DNA from: Galbula dea
Lineage: Eukaryota; Chordata; Aves; Piciformes; Galbulidae
Direction: 5' to 3'
Assembly: GCA_013399015.1 (NCBI GenBank)
Contig: VWZX01009189.1
Span: 608,840-672,839, forward strand
Length of the DNA: 64,000 nt
Part shown: one piece after another, positions 1 through 13,200 of the stretch
Layout of the letters: each line of letters starts with the position of its first letter
How positions within the stretch are numbered: the stretch's first letter is position 1
Translations under genes and position numbers: made by a program
Notes under the pieces: generated by a model
The model's database searches: none
What the model saw: the letters and a program-made list of their open reading frames with translations, nothing else
What the model was told of the DNA's origin: nothing

Positions 1-480
1 AGCACGTTACTAACACCGTCTGCCTGTTACCGCAGCCGGCTAAGGAGGCCGAGGAACAGATAGCAGACCAATCTACCCATTCCCCCCGACACCTCCGCTC
101 CCACGTCACGCAAACGACCCGGGACGCGACGTGACACCACGCCCCGCGCGGCGGACTCCGCCCGCGGCCGGGCCCAGGCCCCGCCCCACGAGAGACAGCC
201 TCTCTCGGGGCCCGCTCCGTCGCCTCTGATTGGTGTTTGCTCCGCCCCCCACGGGGAAAGCTCCACCCCCTTCACCTCCCTACCGCGCCTTGAGCTCCAC
301 CTCCCTCTTAGCCCCGCCCCACAGGCCGGTTTCCCCAGTTGGAAGGGGGAGCCTTTGACCGACGCTCCTGTCGCCCAATGAGACGCAGCGTGAGTGGGGC
401 GGGCGAGACCTTCCCTCCCTCCGCTGGCGGCAGCGTTTGCTAGCTGAAGGGGTTGGGGGGCTGTGCGTCCCTCCGCCCCG
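1..480 (+). promoter_or_regulatory. GNA12: GNA12 CpG-island promoter region
   Basis: This stretch is GC-rich and CpG-dense, part of a CpG island that continues through exon 1 to about 1450. GC boxes of the Sp1 type occur at 179-187, 242-247, 312-320 and 396-404 (the last reads GGGGCGGGC). An inverted CCAAT box (GATTGG) lies at 228-233 and a direct CCAAT box at 375-379. A CRE half-site (CGTCA) is at 104-108. I see no TATA box. This is the usual design of a dispersed-start housekeeping promoter, and transcription probably begins between about 400 and 500, shortly after the last CCAAT and GC boxes. The exact start site is inferred. Confidence 0.7.
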
Positions 481-745
481 CCTCAGCGGGACCGGAGGCG
501 GCCGCTAACTGAACCTGGGTTGGGGGGCTCGGGGGCGTCTTCCCGCCGCTCCCCGACTGCTCGGCGCGCCCTCGCCCGCTCAGGGGCGAGTGGAGCGAGC
601 CGGCGGTGCCCCCTCCCCGGGCAGGGCCTAAGGACCGCACCCCGCTGCCGCCACCCCTCCCCCCGGTCGGCCGGCAGGCCTCCCCGAGCCGCACCCCACC
701 TCCCCTCCCGCCGCAGCGTCGTCCAGCCGAGCCGGGAGAAGGGGA

Positions 746-766
746 ATGGGCGGTCCCGGCCCTTAG
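746..766 (+). promoter_or_regulatory. Upstream ORF 1 in the GNA12 leader
   Basis: A short upstream ORF of six codons plus a TAG stop (peptide MGGPGP). Its ATG has G at -3 and G at +4, a strong initiation context and better at +4 than that of the GNA12 start codon. It would lie inside the 5' UTR if transcription starts in the CCAAT/GC-box region. The likely role is translational damping with reinitiation. This is inferred from position and context only. Confidence 0.45.
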
Positions 767-832
767 CCCCCGGCTGCGGGTGCTGCTCCTCCTCCTCCTC
801 CCGGGTCCCAGCGTCTCGGTGGCCTCCGCCCG

Positions 833-871
833 ATGCTGGCGGATCTGGCTGGGGTCTCGGCGGCGCTGTGA
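833..871 (+). promoter_or_regulatory. Upstream ORF 2 in the GNA12 leader
   Basis: A second upstream ORF of 12 codons plus a TGA stop (peptide MLADLAGVSAAL), in the same frame as the first upstream ORF and out of frame with GNA12. Its start context is weak (C at -3 and C at +4). The stop codon ends 25 bases before the GNA12 ATG, a short distance for efficient reinitiation. Whether it is translated is unknown. Confidence 0.4.
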
Positions 872-896
872 GCGCTCCGGCCATCCCGCAGGCGCC

Positions 897-1217
897 ATGT
901 CCGGCGTGGTGCGTACCCTAAGCCGCTGCCTGCTGCCGGCCGAGGCCACCGGCCGCACCGGGGAGCAGGCGCGGCGGGAGAGCAAAGAGCGGAGCCGCGA
1001 TGCAGAGCGGGAGGCACGGCGGAGGAGCAGGGAGATCGACGCGATGCTGGCCCGGGAGAGACGAGCCGTCCGCCGCCTAGTCAAGATCTTGCTGCTGGGC
1101 GCCGGTGAGAGCGGCAAGTCCACCTTTCTCAAGCAGATGCGGATCATCCACGGCCGAGAGTTCGACCAGAAGGCGCTGCTGGAGTTCCGGGCCACCATCT
1201 ACGAGAACATCCTCAAG
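897..1217 (+). CDS. GNA12: GNA12 coding exon 1
   Basis: Encodes residues 1-107: the membrane-anchoring N-terminus with Cys11, a highly charged Arg/Glu-rich helix (about 27-61) that would contact G-beta-gamma, and the P-loop at 68-76. It ends at AAG followed by the donor GTGAGG at 1218. The start context has G at -3 but T at +4, so it is moderate. The exon is much more GC-rich than the others because it sits in the CpG island. Confidence 0.96.
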
Positions 1218-4200
1218 GTGAGGGGCGGGAGGAGGGGGCCCGGGCCAGGGGGGAGCGGCGGTTCCACCCCCCCTTCCCTCAGAGCTGGTGGAGATGGAGG
1301 CCGGCGCGGCACATCCTTCGGTTTGGGGAGTTTGGGCCGAGATCGCCCTCGGGAAGGGATGTCAGCTGGGCCGGGGCGGCGGCGGCTGCTCCCTCACACC
1401 CCCCACGACCGCACATCTCGGGCGCTCAACCCTTGGAGAAGGGGTTTCTGCGGTGCAGGTGTTTCGGGAGGTGTGTACCTTTTGTGCCGGCTCCGTGCGC
1501 TTCCAGAGCTACCCGTCACAAGGCCTCGGTGTAAAAAGGCTCAAAGGAAACTTCTCTGCAAAGGGGATTGAGAAAAGCTTTGTGGAAACGCAGAGGAAAG
1601 AGGATATAGGTGTGGCCTGCGTTCTGGAAAAAACATTATGAGAGCATCCTCGAAGTCAAGAGTTGGAGAAACTTCAACATTTGAAGAAATGAGGAGGAAT
1701 TTCAGTGTATGTGCTAAGTGCCCTGAGTCTGTGTAGTTCGAGAGGGGACAAGAAATGGGTTCTCAAAGACGTTGTGGTTGTTACTTGGCATATCTTTAGG
1801 AATGAGAGAGCATAGACCCTTGGAGCTGGGAGGTGTGGGATGGGATCGAGCATAGCACCAAAGTGGAAATAACTTTGTCTTGGTACTTTTGCAAAAAAGT
1901 TTTCGTTCAGTGTGTGTGCAGGCTTTGAAGTGAGGGTAGAGTCTTTCTGTGGTGACTGGAGAATATAAAGGCTACTGCTAGAGCCTACAGGTAGAGCCTA
2001 TGGTCCACAGAGAGTTAAGGAGAATCAGCCTTGACAATGATTGTTTATTTACGGGAAACAAGCCTTGATACCACGTGAAGGTAGAAGAGATTGTATTTCA
2101 GAAAATACCTAAAGATGTATAAAGAGGTCACTAATGAATATATTCATTTTCATAATGTTCCTTTAGAAGAACTGTTTCTGCCTATGTTTTTATGTAGGAC
2201 TGTCCCCTGTTGTGGCTATGGATTTGTGAAGCTCTCTGAGATTTCATAGAAAATTAAAGTAAAGGGAGTTGTGCCAGTTAAGGATAAGAAGAGTTACTTC
2301 TGAATTTTCAGATTTGGTTTTAAATTGAAGCTTTATATGCATTTAAATGGTGCACACATACAATGACTCTTGTTTTTAAGAGTGGCACTATTCCATGAAG
2401 TGCTTTTGTTAGTGAACAGGAATATTGTTGACTAATTTTCTTTACTTTTTTTTTTTCTCTTGTCCATTTTCAGGATTGCAGCAGCCTATTAACTGCAAGA
2501 AAGTTGAAGCTCAGAAGCTTCTCTTTCATTGTAGTTAATGTGAACAAAGAGCATTATGAATTTTTATCCATGCACCTAGAAATAAGGAGTCTGATTTTAG
2601 AGGTCTTAATGCTTATTTTGGTACTTCCAGTGATGTATTTGTTACTGCTACTGATTTAAAGTAGCAGAGGCTTTTAAGGAAGGAGTTTGTGGAAACAGAA
2701 AAAATCAGAGACTCCTTCCTCTTTAAGCTGTCTAAGCAATACTAGTTATGGTCAAATGTTGTCATCTTTTATGTATGCAGAAGGTATAGAGTTTTCAGCA
2801 GCAGAACTTAGTATGCTTTGGGAAGTAAAGTGTCTCCATCTTGTAGTAGGGGAGACTGAGTTATACACTTGAAACTCTCTTTCTGCTGGATGGCTTTGGG
2901 CAAATTTGCAGGACTTAAGAGTAAAAATACAGGTCCTGAAGGTAGCAGTCAGGTGTTCTGATTTCAAGACCAGTAGTTAACAACACTTCTTGGGCTGTTA
3001 GCAGAATACCTTGTTAAGCCTCTTAATCATCAAACTAAAATTTGGAAGTGGTTTTTAAAGCAAGTAAGTATGGTTCAATGGATCACCCCTCTGGCTTTGC
3101 AGAGAGTGATGTGGGGGTGTTAGGTTAGACTACCCTTCTAGGTACAAGGAGCACACCTGTCAGACTCTTCCTTCTCTTGTTTCTCTGGGTGGCAGAAGTG
3201 CCTTTTACATATAAGGATACAGTTTACTCTGCACCCATAGGTTTTGGGGAATGGCTTGGGAGTGACCAGTCGCTATGGAAAGAGTATGTGGAAGGAGGGA
3301 GAGCAAACAAAGGGAACTACAGGAGTTTTCTGGTGGGAAGGAGGTCTGAGACTGGAGCGTGGGGAGAAGGCAGTAGATGTTCTGTTTGTGTTTTGCTCAT
3401 CTGAAAGAAACCTGATAACACCTTGATATTCTGCCATAATCATCAGGAAGAAATCAAACACCAGGACAGAATTACAGGGCTTGCAAAACAAAGTGATGAT
3501 GTCACTGCATTTATTTTAGGGTAACTGTGTAGTACTTTCTTGTATTGCTAGTACTTGTTTCAAGGAAACTGACTTTCTTTGATGTAAATTGTCAAGTGAA
3601 CCTGATTGTTTTTCCTTCTTATGGAAAGTGTTTAGACTGCAGGTGGTTCTCACTTTTTCAGGAAATCCAGGCTAGAATGGTCTAGTCCTTTAGGACCAAC
3701 TGCAGCAGAGATCACCATGTATCTAACTCACAAGAAAAGATACAAGATGATTTTTTTATAACATGATACGTGGACAATGTGAGATGAAAATGATCCTATC
3801 AAATAGCATAAAAATCTGTTTGATGTTGGGAAGTGCAGCTGCAGCAACCTTAGCCCCTTTTTCCACACAGTTCTCAGCACAGTCAAACAATGGTTCTGGT
3901 AAGCTTCTACAACGCTGAGATCTGAGTTAGAAATGCAGTGTAAATCTCTGGGATTAAATGGTCAATTTTCATTTTCCAACCATGACTAAACTTCACTCTG
4001 AAGGAGGAGGATTACTACTCTCTCAATAGTGCTTGATACTGCTGAAGTACTTACTGCAGTAGTATTTAGGCAGTCTATGCAGCTTATGGAGAAAAGGAGC
4101 TGCTTCAGAGAAAATAACTTGAAACATTTTTGAAAATAGCAGTGCTAGGTATGAATTGGCATTAGTCAATTCACTGGTCAGCTTCCACTTCGAGTTTTCA

Positions 4201-7200
4201 GCTTCTTGCTTTTCTTTCCTTAGCCTGTTCTTTCTTCCCCATTCCCCCACCACCACCACTTCAGGAAACCCTAGTTAGAAACAAAATGCTGAAATGAAAT
4301 AAATCTGTGATACAGAATTTACTTTTCCATTTAGTACAGGTGATGGTTCAGGCCCCTGCTAGCTTTTTCTGGCATTTGTGGGGCAGTCTTCAAATAGATT
4401 AGTTGTGCTTTGGTTGAAGGTAAACAGCCATTGGTTAACTAGGGGTTTGCTTGTTAATCGAGGCTAAGTTTCAAAGTAACTTTCTGGAACTTTTTGATGA
4501 TGGAAGTGAAAAGCAGTAGTGTTAATGTTCTGGTATGAGTACACAGCCTTCATGACTTCAGCACACCCACCTGGAAGAGGGAAGTGGAGAGGACAGGGCC
4601 TGCTGCTGCAGCACGAATTTTAAGGTGACTCTTTGGCTATATAGAGAAACTAGGAAACACTTTGTGTACCTTAAGTTTCGAATCTAAGCTGTCTGGTGGT
4701 GTTACATTAGTGTTTTGGTGCCTTCCAGCTGTAGCCAAAGGAATCTTTTGATACCTTCCAAAACAGATGGGTTGGCCTTGCTACCCTACTTGCTTCCTTT
4801 GATGACAGTTAAAAGAGCTTAGATACCTGATGAATTGTGGCTCTGATGTTCCTTGTCTAAATGTGGGGTTTCTTGTTTTAAGTATGAGAATATAATGCTG
4901 CTTGAAAAAAACCCCAGTTTAGCTGCATGAGAAAATAATTAAGCCACAAGTACCAGAGTACTTGCACCAGCTTGTTCAGGAGATTTTAATCTAAAAAGAG
5001 GGGGGAAAAAAAAATAAAAGCCTGAAGTATAATCTGATTTCTCTGGTAATGTTAGTTTGTATGTTGCAAATGACAAGGCCAGCTCAAGGTTTCAATACAT
5101 CTGTGTGTGTTTTCTTGTCCTCTGTGGCCTGAATTGTGATGATTGACTATAGAATTGAAAAGCCTGGAATTGCAGAGGAAAGGAATACTCAGGAAATGTG
5201 TCACTCCTTTTGTGGGCTCTAAGAGGGGAAAAAACAACCAAAGCTTCTGAACATAAAAAATCCTGGAGGATGTGTCTTTGGGACATTTGAGTGGAGTTGC
5301 AGTACTTGTGGGCATACCTGAGAGTATTTTTCTTTGACAGCTATAGTAAAGTTGGCAAAATGAGTAGCCTGTGCTGAAGTCCATTTTAAGAACAACTTTG
5401 GACTTCTCTGGCCAATACTAGACCTAGTCTGCTACTGCTTCGTTGTGGCAGGTACTCTGTATTCCTTGAATAGGTGTAGGTTGTGTTTATGGTCTCTATT
5501 AAGGCAGTTGTACCTTGTGTTGTTGAAAAACAAAACAAGAAAACTCACTTGCAACTGGCATGTTTTCTTCAGGTATAGATAACTCTGGGAAGTGGGAAAA
5601 GAACATTCCTCAGTTTAGTTGGGAGTTATACTTGAAGTGACTAAATTGCCTAGTCATTTGCAATGGAGGCATGTTTCTCTTAACAGCCTACAGATGAAGG
5701 GGGAATACATCTTGCTGTTACAGGAGCTCTGGTTACTATTTAAAGAGACTTGACTCCACATTTCATTGGGCTTACATATAAGTGAATTTGGTAACCCATT
5801 AGGAGGTGATGATAGTGACACTCAATCTGTTACTTCAGAGTTGGGATCTAGCTGTAGTTAAGTAGTTGGTCTCAGGACAGTGTCAGACTCATTTCTGCAG
5901 GGACAGGTTCTTTTGGAAGGAGTGACAAGAAGAATACTCTGTAGGAAGTGTGGCTCATTGGGAGTTTTCCCATTAAATTTAACATACAAGTGCTAAAGTT
6001 CAGTGACATAACTGGTATTTAAATCTGGTGTCTTTGCTTTGTGCTTTTACTATGTAGTGGTTATTTTAATATCAAAAATAATATTCAGAAAGTTGTGTGA
6101 ACAAGAAAAAAACCCTTCTGAGTCCTGCTGGTCGTCCTGTTCCAGGTTCATTGAATCAATAAGTCTCTTACTAACTTCCAGCTAATGTATTTTCTGTGTC
6201 TTAAATATAAATTCCATTAGCTCTGGTGTTCTCTTTACATTTGGAGTGTCTCTTGTTTGGGCTAGGAGGGAGCAATCTGTCTTCATTGTGGTGAACAGTC
6301 GAAGAGCAGTAATGGTCAATAGTAAGTCATTAATATTCATTGTTGTTCAAAATAGAGCTTACAGTGCTCTTGTGATGTAGTCATTAGTATTGCAGAACAT
6401 GAATTAGTCCCTGGAGACTGCAGACACATACTCTGAAGTTTTCCAGACAAAAGTTTAGTCACTTGAGTGACTAAATTTGGGAGCTTCCATTATGTTCAGT
6501 TGATTGAGGATACATATATTTTTATAATTAACTTGGAAACAGCATTGGCAACAAATTAGCAAATTGTGCTGCTAAACAGTCCTTGAGAAAACTTTGGAGC
6601 AAACTGGTCCACCTTGTTTGAAAAAATAATTTCAAGATAAATTACAGCAGGAGAAAAAGCTAGAGGGAATCAGAGACTGTAGAGTTTTCAACTGAGTTTC
6701 CTTCACTTGCATGAGGCTTTGTCACCCTCTTGGGCATGAGGAGCTGGAGTGTTGAAGGTCCCTCTATCTACACCCTTCTCTTTAGTCTGAGCACACCTGC
6801 TAGTACTGCAGCAGTGTCTTTGTAAGGGTAGAATGACAGACCCTTGCCAAACCTGATGGGGATACTTTTGGAACTGCAAATGCTGCTGCTTCTCCACTGC
6901 AAGCATGAACTAATTATAAACTATTAGCATGATGGTCTCAGGAAAAGGAGAAACCTGCTAATGTAATTCTGAAAGCATTACCTTGGAACTCTTTGCAAGG
7001 TCCTGTACCAGTCATCACCTCTGAGGTCATCATCTCTCTACCTTGTGCCTAGTTGCAAGTCAAGTTTGCAGGGAGAGTGTTTTCTTTTTGCTGCATTTAT
7101 CATCATTTTGCTGGAACCAGTCAAAGACTCCTTTCAGAGTTTCCAGACAAGCAGACATCCCTGTTGCTCCCAGTTCAGAAAGTCAGTGGCTAATCCAAAT

Positions 7201-10200
7201 GTTTCTTAATGTTTGTGTTCCTGTGGACTAAGTAAATGACACTTCCCCTTTGTTCCTGTTTTTCATTTGTATGTTGGGCTAGGAGGTAGAGAGGTAGATC
7301 ATCTTCACTGTTTACCCTGCTCTCATCTGGGTGCTACTGGAGGATGTGAATGGTGACAATACATGCATAACCAGCGAGCCTTTTTGTTGTCTACCTGATG
7401 CAGTCTGTCTCACTTTAGACCAAACTAGTAGAGGTGGTGGAAGCCACTTTTTGTATGAAAATCTAGGTTTGTGGTGGTTTGCTCACTAGGTTGGCTTGTG
7501 GGCTCAGATGAATGAAAACCTACAAAACAGGAGAGGGTGGAACTGTGCTCCCAGGAAAGGTGTCCCTGTTGATGGTAACTAGCTGTTGGACTGACTGCTC
7601 TGTAATGTGAAACCTTATCCTTAATGACATTGGCATCTTGGCTGCTGCTTGGCTCTAACATTCCAAGGACACAGATCAAATAAAAACACTGGTAATGGTT
7701 TTGTGATAACGTGCTGTAAAAATCTGATTGTCTTGCCATTGCTTTCTTGGGAGCAGATCAACTTCTCCCCAGTGCTCCAGACAGCAACTTAAAATTGTGC
7801 CTGTGACTATGTCTGCAGACCCTGACAACTTTACTTTTAAAAATTGGTTTTGCAAATGTCTTTTTTTTTTTAAGAGGCTTAGGAGATGTTTTCTAACAAT
7901 ACATGTAGGTTACATTTTGTCATCTTTACTTGCCAGTGTTGCTGCTGAAAAGTCCAGTCCTCTCTATGGCTGTGTGATTTGGCTTTCTCTCTCTGGTATT
8001 GGCACATCATGGAGCTGTTGGAGTTTTTGGGTGCAGTACTTTCTGGTCTAGCTGGACCTGTGTTTCTTTAACTGCACCACTTTGCACTGTGCCACTGGCA
8101 TAAAGGGTGTATTAGAAACACCTTGCTGAGGTTGGAGCACTCCTTTTGACATCAGCTGAGGTCTATGCTGGTCTCTGAATTGCGATTCCCAGACTTTGCC
8201 AGTTCCTTGTCAACAGCAAGGAGGAAAAACACACAATAGGAAACATGTTTGAATTTCAGTGTTGCCTGCAGTGTTCGTGTTGGTTTATAGCTATAGGAGA
8301 AAGCAGCATTGCCTATCAGCTGTGACTTGGAGTCCACTGTTCTGATCAGCACTTCTCTCACAAGAGTAGTTTCTGTAAGTGGTGTAGATGCTGGAGATGA
8401 GGTTGAGCAGTGTATTAATGGTAAAAGCTTTAAAAAGCCATTTCTGCAGGATTTCATGTGTAACAACAGTTACTCTGCTGCCTGTGATTTCATGCCCTGT
8501 AGTACTTCCTTAAAATTATTTTGAGAAAATGCACTGTAGGACACTTTCCTATTTGTATACAAACTCCAAGTACTTCAGCAAGTTCTCTCTAGACACTTAA
8601 GTAGAATAATCAAATCTTTTGATCACTTGGCTGTTGGTTTGCTTGTGGGAGAACCTGCCCTTCCTTATGAGCAAGTCCTATTGTTCCCACTGTGTCTGTG
8701 GTGCCTAACCAAAACAGTGTGTTCACTGGGCCCCTGAGTTGCTCCATCTGGCAAAAAGTGTGAGATTTTAAGGATAATGAATCCTCCAGGTACTAGAGTA
8801 TGTGAACAATTTAAAAATGTCAATGTTCTGGTTTCTGTGGTAGTGTCACTACTAATGTAAGATGTTCTTAAGCTGCATTTTAAATACTGCAACACTTTGT
8901 GTATTGGCAATCATCACTGGCTTCAAGTGACATTGGCTGGTGATAACCTTTCTAATAATTCCCACAAAATAATGATTTAAAAACACAAGACAACCTGGAT
9001 GGATCTTTTCCAAAGCTAGAATGCTTTCAAAAGTAAAGGAAGAGGTCTATTCGAACCAGTCCTAGGAATGAAGATTTGTGCAAATGCTCATCAAACCTTT
9101 GCAGTGCTGGAGAGGAGCAAGCCTTCTGCTTGGTGCCTGACAGCTGTGCTCTGTCAGGAGAAGGATCTAGTGCTTTGTCTCTGACATGAAAAGAAAACCA
9201 GAGCCAAAAAGGGGTACAGGAGCAGAGCAATGTGATACTTGGGTGTTCTCCTCTAGTTATTGGCAGCCTTTGGTTTCGGAAACTTCTGGAGCCAGGAGTT
9301 GCATCTGGAATGTAATCAAATAGTCATTTTTTGGACTTCTCTTCCATCAATTTGTCTTGATTGCTTTTTGAGTCTATTTATACTTCTGGCTAACAGCCTA
9401 TGTAAATGAGTTTGTCTTGCTGAGGAGTGTGCAGGAAAAACCCTTCCTTTAGTTTAACCTTCTGTTTGATAACTGTTGCTGTTCCACTTGTACTTGTGGA
9501 GCGAGGAGTGGGGGTAGGGTAGTTTTTTCCTGCTCTTTCTCCAAGTGGTTTGTAATTTCTGTAGATTTAAACTATATCATGCCTTAGTCATCTTTCTCCA
9601 AAGCTATGGATTTCTACATCTATTTAGTGTTTTCTTCTAAGATACAATACTTCATGAGTGAGATCCCATGCCACACTTGTTACACCTTTTCTTGTTCCGT
9701 CCTATCTCCAGTCAGGTTTTGTGCATGCCAGGGATTTATACAGGGACTTGAATGTGGAACAGAATAGAGAACTTCCTATTTTTCCACCCTAACTGGTGAT
9801 TTCAGTATGCTGCTGTTTTGCCATTTTTTTAATGCCTGACACTACCTTTAGTTGTGAATTCTAATTCTTTCTACTTGTGTTTATTGTGTCCTGCTTTGGT
9901 TGCAGCACAAAAGCTTTAGATCAGTTTAGCTGTTTATTTCGTAGTTGTTGCCACATTTTCCCATGTTCCAAATTTGGGAACAGAATGTTAATTGACAGTA
10001 TTCTGTCTTCTGAATTGGAGTGAATTGACATATTTTCTACAGTAGTAGAAAGTCAGAAAAAACTGACCCAGCAGTGTTGGGAAGGTTGTTTGTGAAATGA
10101 GCACTGCAGTGGAAATAGTCTGGTGTTACCTTGCTTGTTAGAGCTCAGAGGGAAGTGTTGTACATGCACCAGGACTTGTTTGCTGTGGGTTTTTTGTACT

Positions 10201-13200
10201 TCTATCAATATCTGAGTCCAAACTCAGTCTTGATAAGTATGCTTTATTATTAATATATTAAACTATTCTGTTCATTCTGTAATAAATGAAAATTCTAGAA
10301 ATTTTCATTAAGCTTTGATCTTCTAAATGAAGACTTTACCTCTGGGCATCAACAGTATGTATAAACTTTTGGCAGTTTTTAACTGAAGGTAAAAGTGTGA
10401 CTCTTTGACCATCTCCCATGATGGTCTCTTTGGAAGAAAGAGGTATGGAAAAATGTTTTGAATGTCTTTCCAGAAAGAGGGAACCTTTCTGCAGAGTAAT
10501 GGGGCAAGGATTGTCAAATGCCCATTGTGGCTGCAGAAAATAGTGTTACCAGTAATTCTGAAATGTGAGAGTAGCAATACATGAGGTCTAAATTTGGCAA
10601 TTTCTGTTTCTCCTCATCTTTCTGAGATCTGCTTGTAGCATTTATAGACCTGTTTTGCCAAGATGGAGAAATGTTAAGTTTACATTCACTTTACTGGGGA
10701 TCTTGCTGAGTCACAAAACTATTAATCACTGAGAGTGACAGATGAGAAACATTGGTTATTTTGCTCTTTTTGTAAGGCTTTTACTCCTGATGCATTTTAG
10801 GTGTATACCTCAAAGCAGTTCAAAGCCAGTGTCAGCTCCCCACTACCCCCAGCTGAGAAAGTGTGTTCTTCAGATTCAGCTTGTTTTGAGAAGGTCTGTT
10901 CCTGTGGGTAGGCAGGACACCATTTCTGCTAATGTTTCATATTTTTGATGGTCTTCATTCAGTGTTTAAAACTGACCTCCTCTGTGTGTCTGGCTCTATG
11001 TCTGGTTTGTCAGTGCTCATATCTCTATGTCCCAAATTTGGCCCTGTCTGTGCTGTGGTGGTAACCATTCCTTTCTCTAAAACAGTCAGAAGATGCTGCT
11101 GCTGTGACCTTACAGTAGTTAATGCATTCAAGTAGGGTCTGTGAGGTTGTAGTTCAGTTCCCCCCCTTGGCCCAGGGAGATTCAAATGTGCATTTCCAAG
11201 GAGCAGCAGCCAGCAGATAAGTGACTATTCTGGGACTGGAGCAGTCCTTCCACCCTTGATTGAAACTGTTCTGTGGTTTTCTCCAATCAAATGGTGAAAC
11301 TCTCCTTACGTGGAGGATCTCTAGAGACTGTTACTCCAGTGGGAGCAGGAAAAGGCAGAATTTTGGTGTGGGTGAATGCACCAAAGCCTGAGGTCCTGGT
11401 GCAGCTTTATCCAAACAGGAATCATGCAGTCTTACTGACCCTCTGAAAGTTCTGTGGTAGCTGCGAGATGAGTAAGGGTTAAACTAGTCCCAGAGCTGTG
11501 AAATAGAAAAGCTGGAGCCGAGATGGTTGCAGAGAGCTAGAGCCAAAGCAGGTGAAAGGTCAGAGCTGGCCTGTGTGGGCTGAGAGCTCTGTCTGGGGGG
11601 ACCAAAGCGATGGTGGTTGCTGGCCGACACACGTTGCTGGTTAACCATTTCTGTTCATAAACACTTCTGACTGAACAGAAAGAAGTCTGATGTTAAATAC
11701 CTAGAAAGAGTGGTGTCCCACCAGCCTGTGGCCACAGTGCTTTGGAGAAGAATTGATCTTGAAGTTCTTGACTGGGAGTGGGGAGGAGGCAACGCTGGCT
11801 TTAAACTGCACCCCGGATGGTGTTCTGTGCAGGTGATGGGTTTGCAAAACTGTCTAAGGTTGTGAGACATTAATGCAGACATCTGCAGTTCAGAGACAGA
11901 ACTTTGTAACTGGGTTTTTTCTTCATGCTTACACTTGTTAGCACCATTCAAATAATGCACATCTAAAGACTTTTGTTAATAAAGGGATAAACTGTAACTA
12001 GGAATGAGAGCTGGCTTCGGTCTGTATGACAGTTACTAGATAGTTATGTCTGGAATTTAAAGCAGCAGTTTGTAAATATGTTCAATTTTAGTCTCTTCAT
12101 GGTATTGTGGAGATATTTTCTCTGCTTTTTGTAGAGAAAGTAACAATCACTAGAGAATCATAAATATTTACATTTTGGGAAAACTGCACTTCAGGAACAC
12201 TGTTGCATAGTGACAACTAGGATGCTTTGGTTTGAATTCCTCTTCTGTGACACTCACACTAAGCTACTTCTCACTTCCCTCTCCCATCTTAATTTCCACT
12301 GGGAAGGTTACTCTTCTTGTTGTGTGATGCTGTTAAGGGCTGGAGAGGTGAAAGGTTCAAGTGTTACGAAAACCTACGTGCAGTCCTGATAGCTTAAAGC
12401 ATGCAAAAAAAATACTGGAGTTTCATGTGAGTAGCTGTGGGAGTAGAACTTCAGTTGTGTTCTTTTTAGTCATTTTCATAAATGTAAAACCAAGAGAGCA
12501 ACACAATGAGAAGTTGTTTAATATAACCCACAGATTTTACTAGTGGATTAGATGGTACTTGAGATGCTAAGCCACCATTAACAGATCTGTCTTTTACTAA
12601 AAAGGTGCTTGGTATTGAGAAGGAACTCTTGACCAACTCTGGCTATTTAACAAAGGTGTAGCTAGATTCAAGACTGAAGTTTCAAGGTTACTTCACCTCG
12701 TGTTTGACTTGTTGCCATGACTTATGAAGTTATATTTCCATAAAAAGTACAATATGTGAAATTAAACAGTCTCAATAATCCTGAGTTAAATTTGAGAAGT
12801 AGATCACTTTCCTTCCAAATGTGGGGCTTTTCTTTCCAGAATTAGAGTACCAAAACCTACCTGTCGTGACTTATTAGCAAATGTGTGCTGAGTTCAAAAA
12901 GTAAGCTCATGCTGATGGAAAACTGCACCTGCTTTACTGAGCCTAGCAGCCTGAAAGCAGTGTGTTCAGTCCAGTTGCTGCTGGGCTTTGCTGCTGGAGG
13001 TCACCATTTGGATTAAAGTATCTCAGTGGAAAATGCTGATTTACAGAAAATTCTCAAGAAATCTGTTAAGTTGGGTAGCTCTCTTAGATAGCATATAAAT
13101 AGATTGTGTCAAAGTTGTGCTTTACAAGCAACATGCTTTTTGGATCCTTGCTGGTTTGGTATTAGTATCTTTCTTTTTTAACCTAAATGTTTAACTAGTT

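Noticed and set aside
440..1198. A 252-codon - strand ORF opposite GNA12 exon 1, and overlapping + strand ORFs in other frames
   Set aside because: They lie in the CpG island, where stop codons are rare. Their Arg/Ser/Pro/Gly-rich translations are GC artefacts and mirror the real GNA12 frame.
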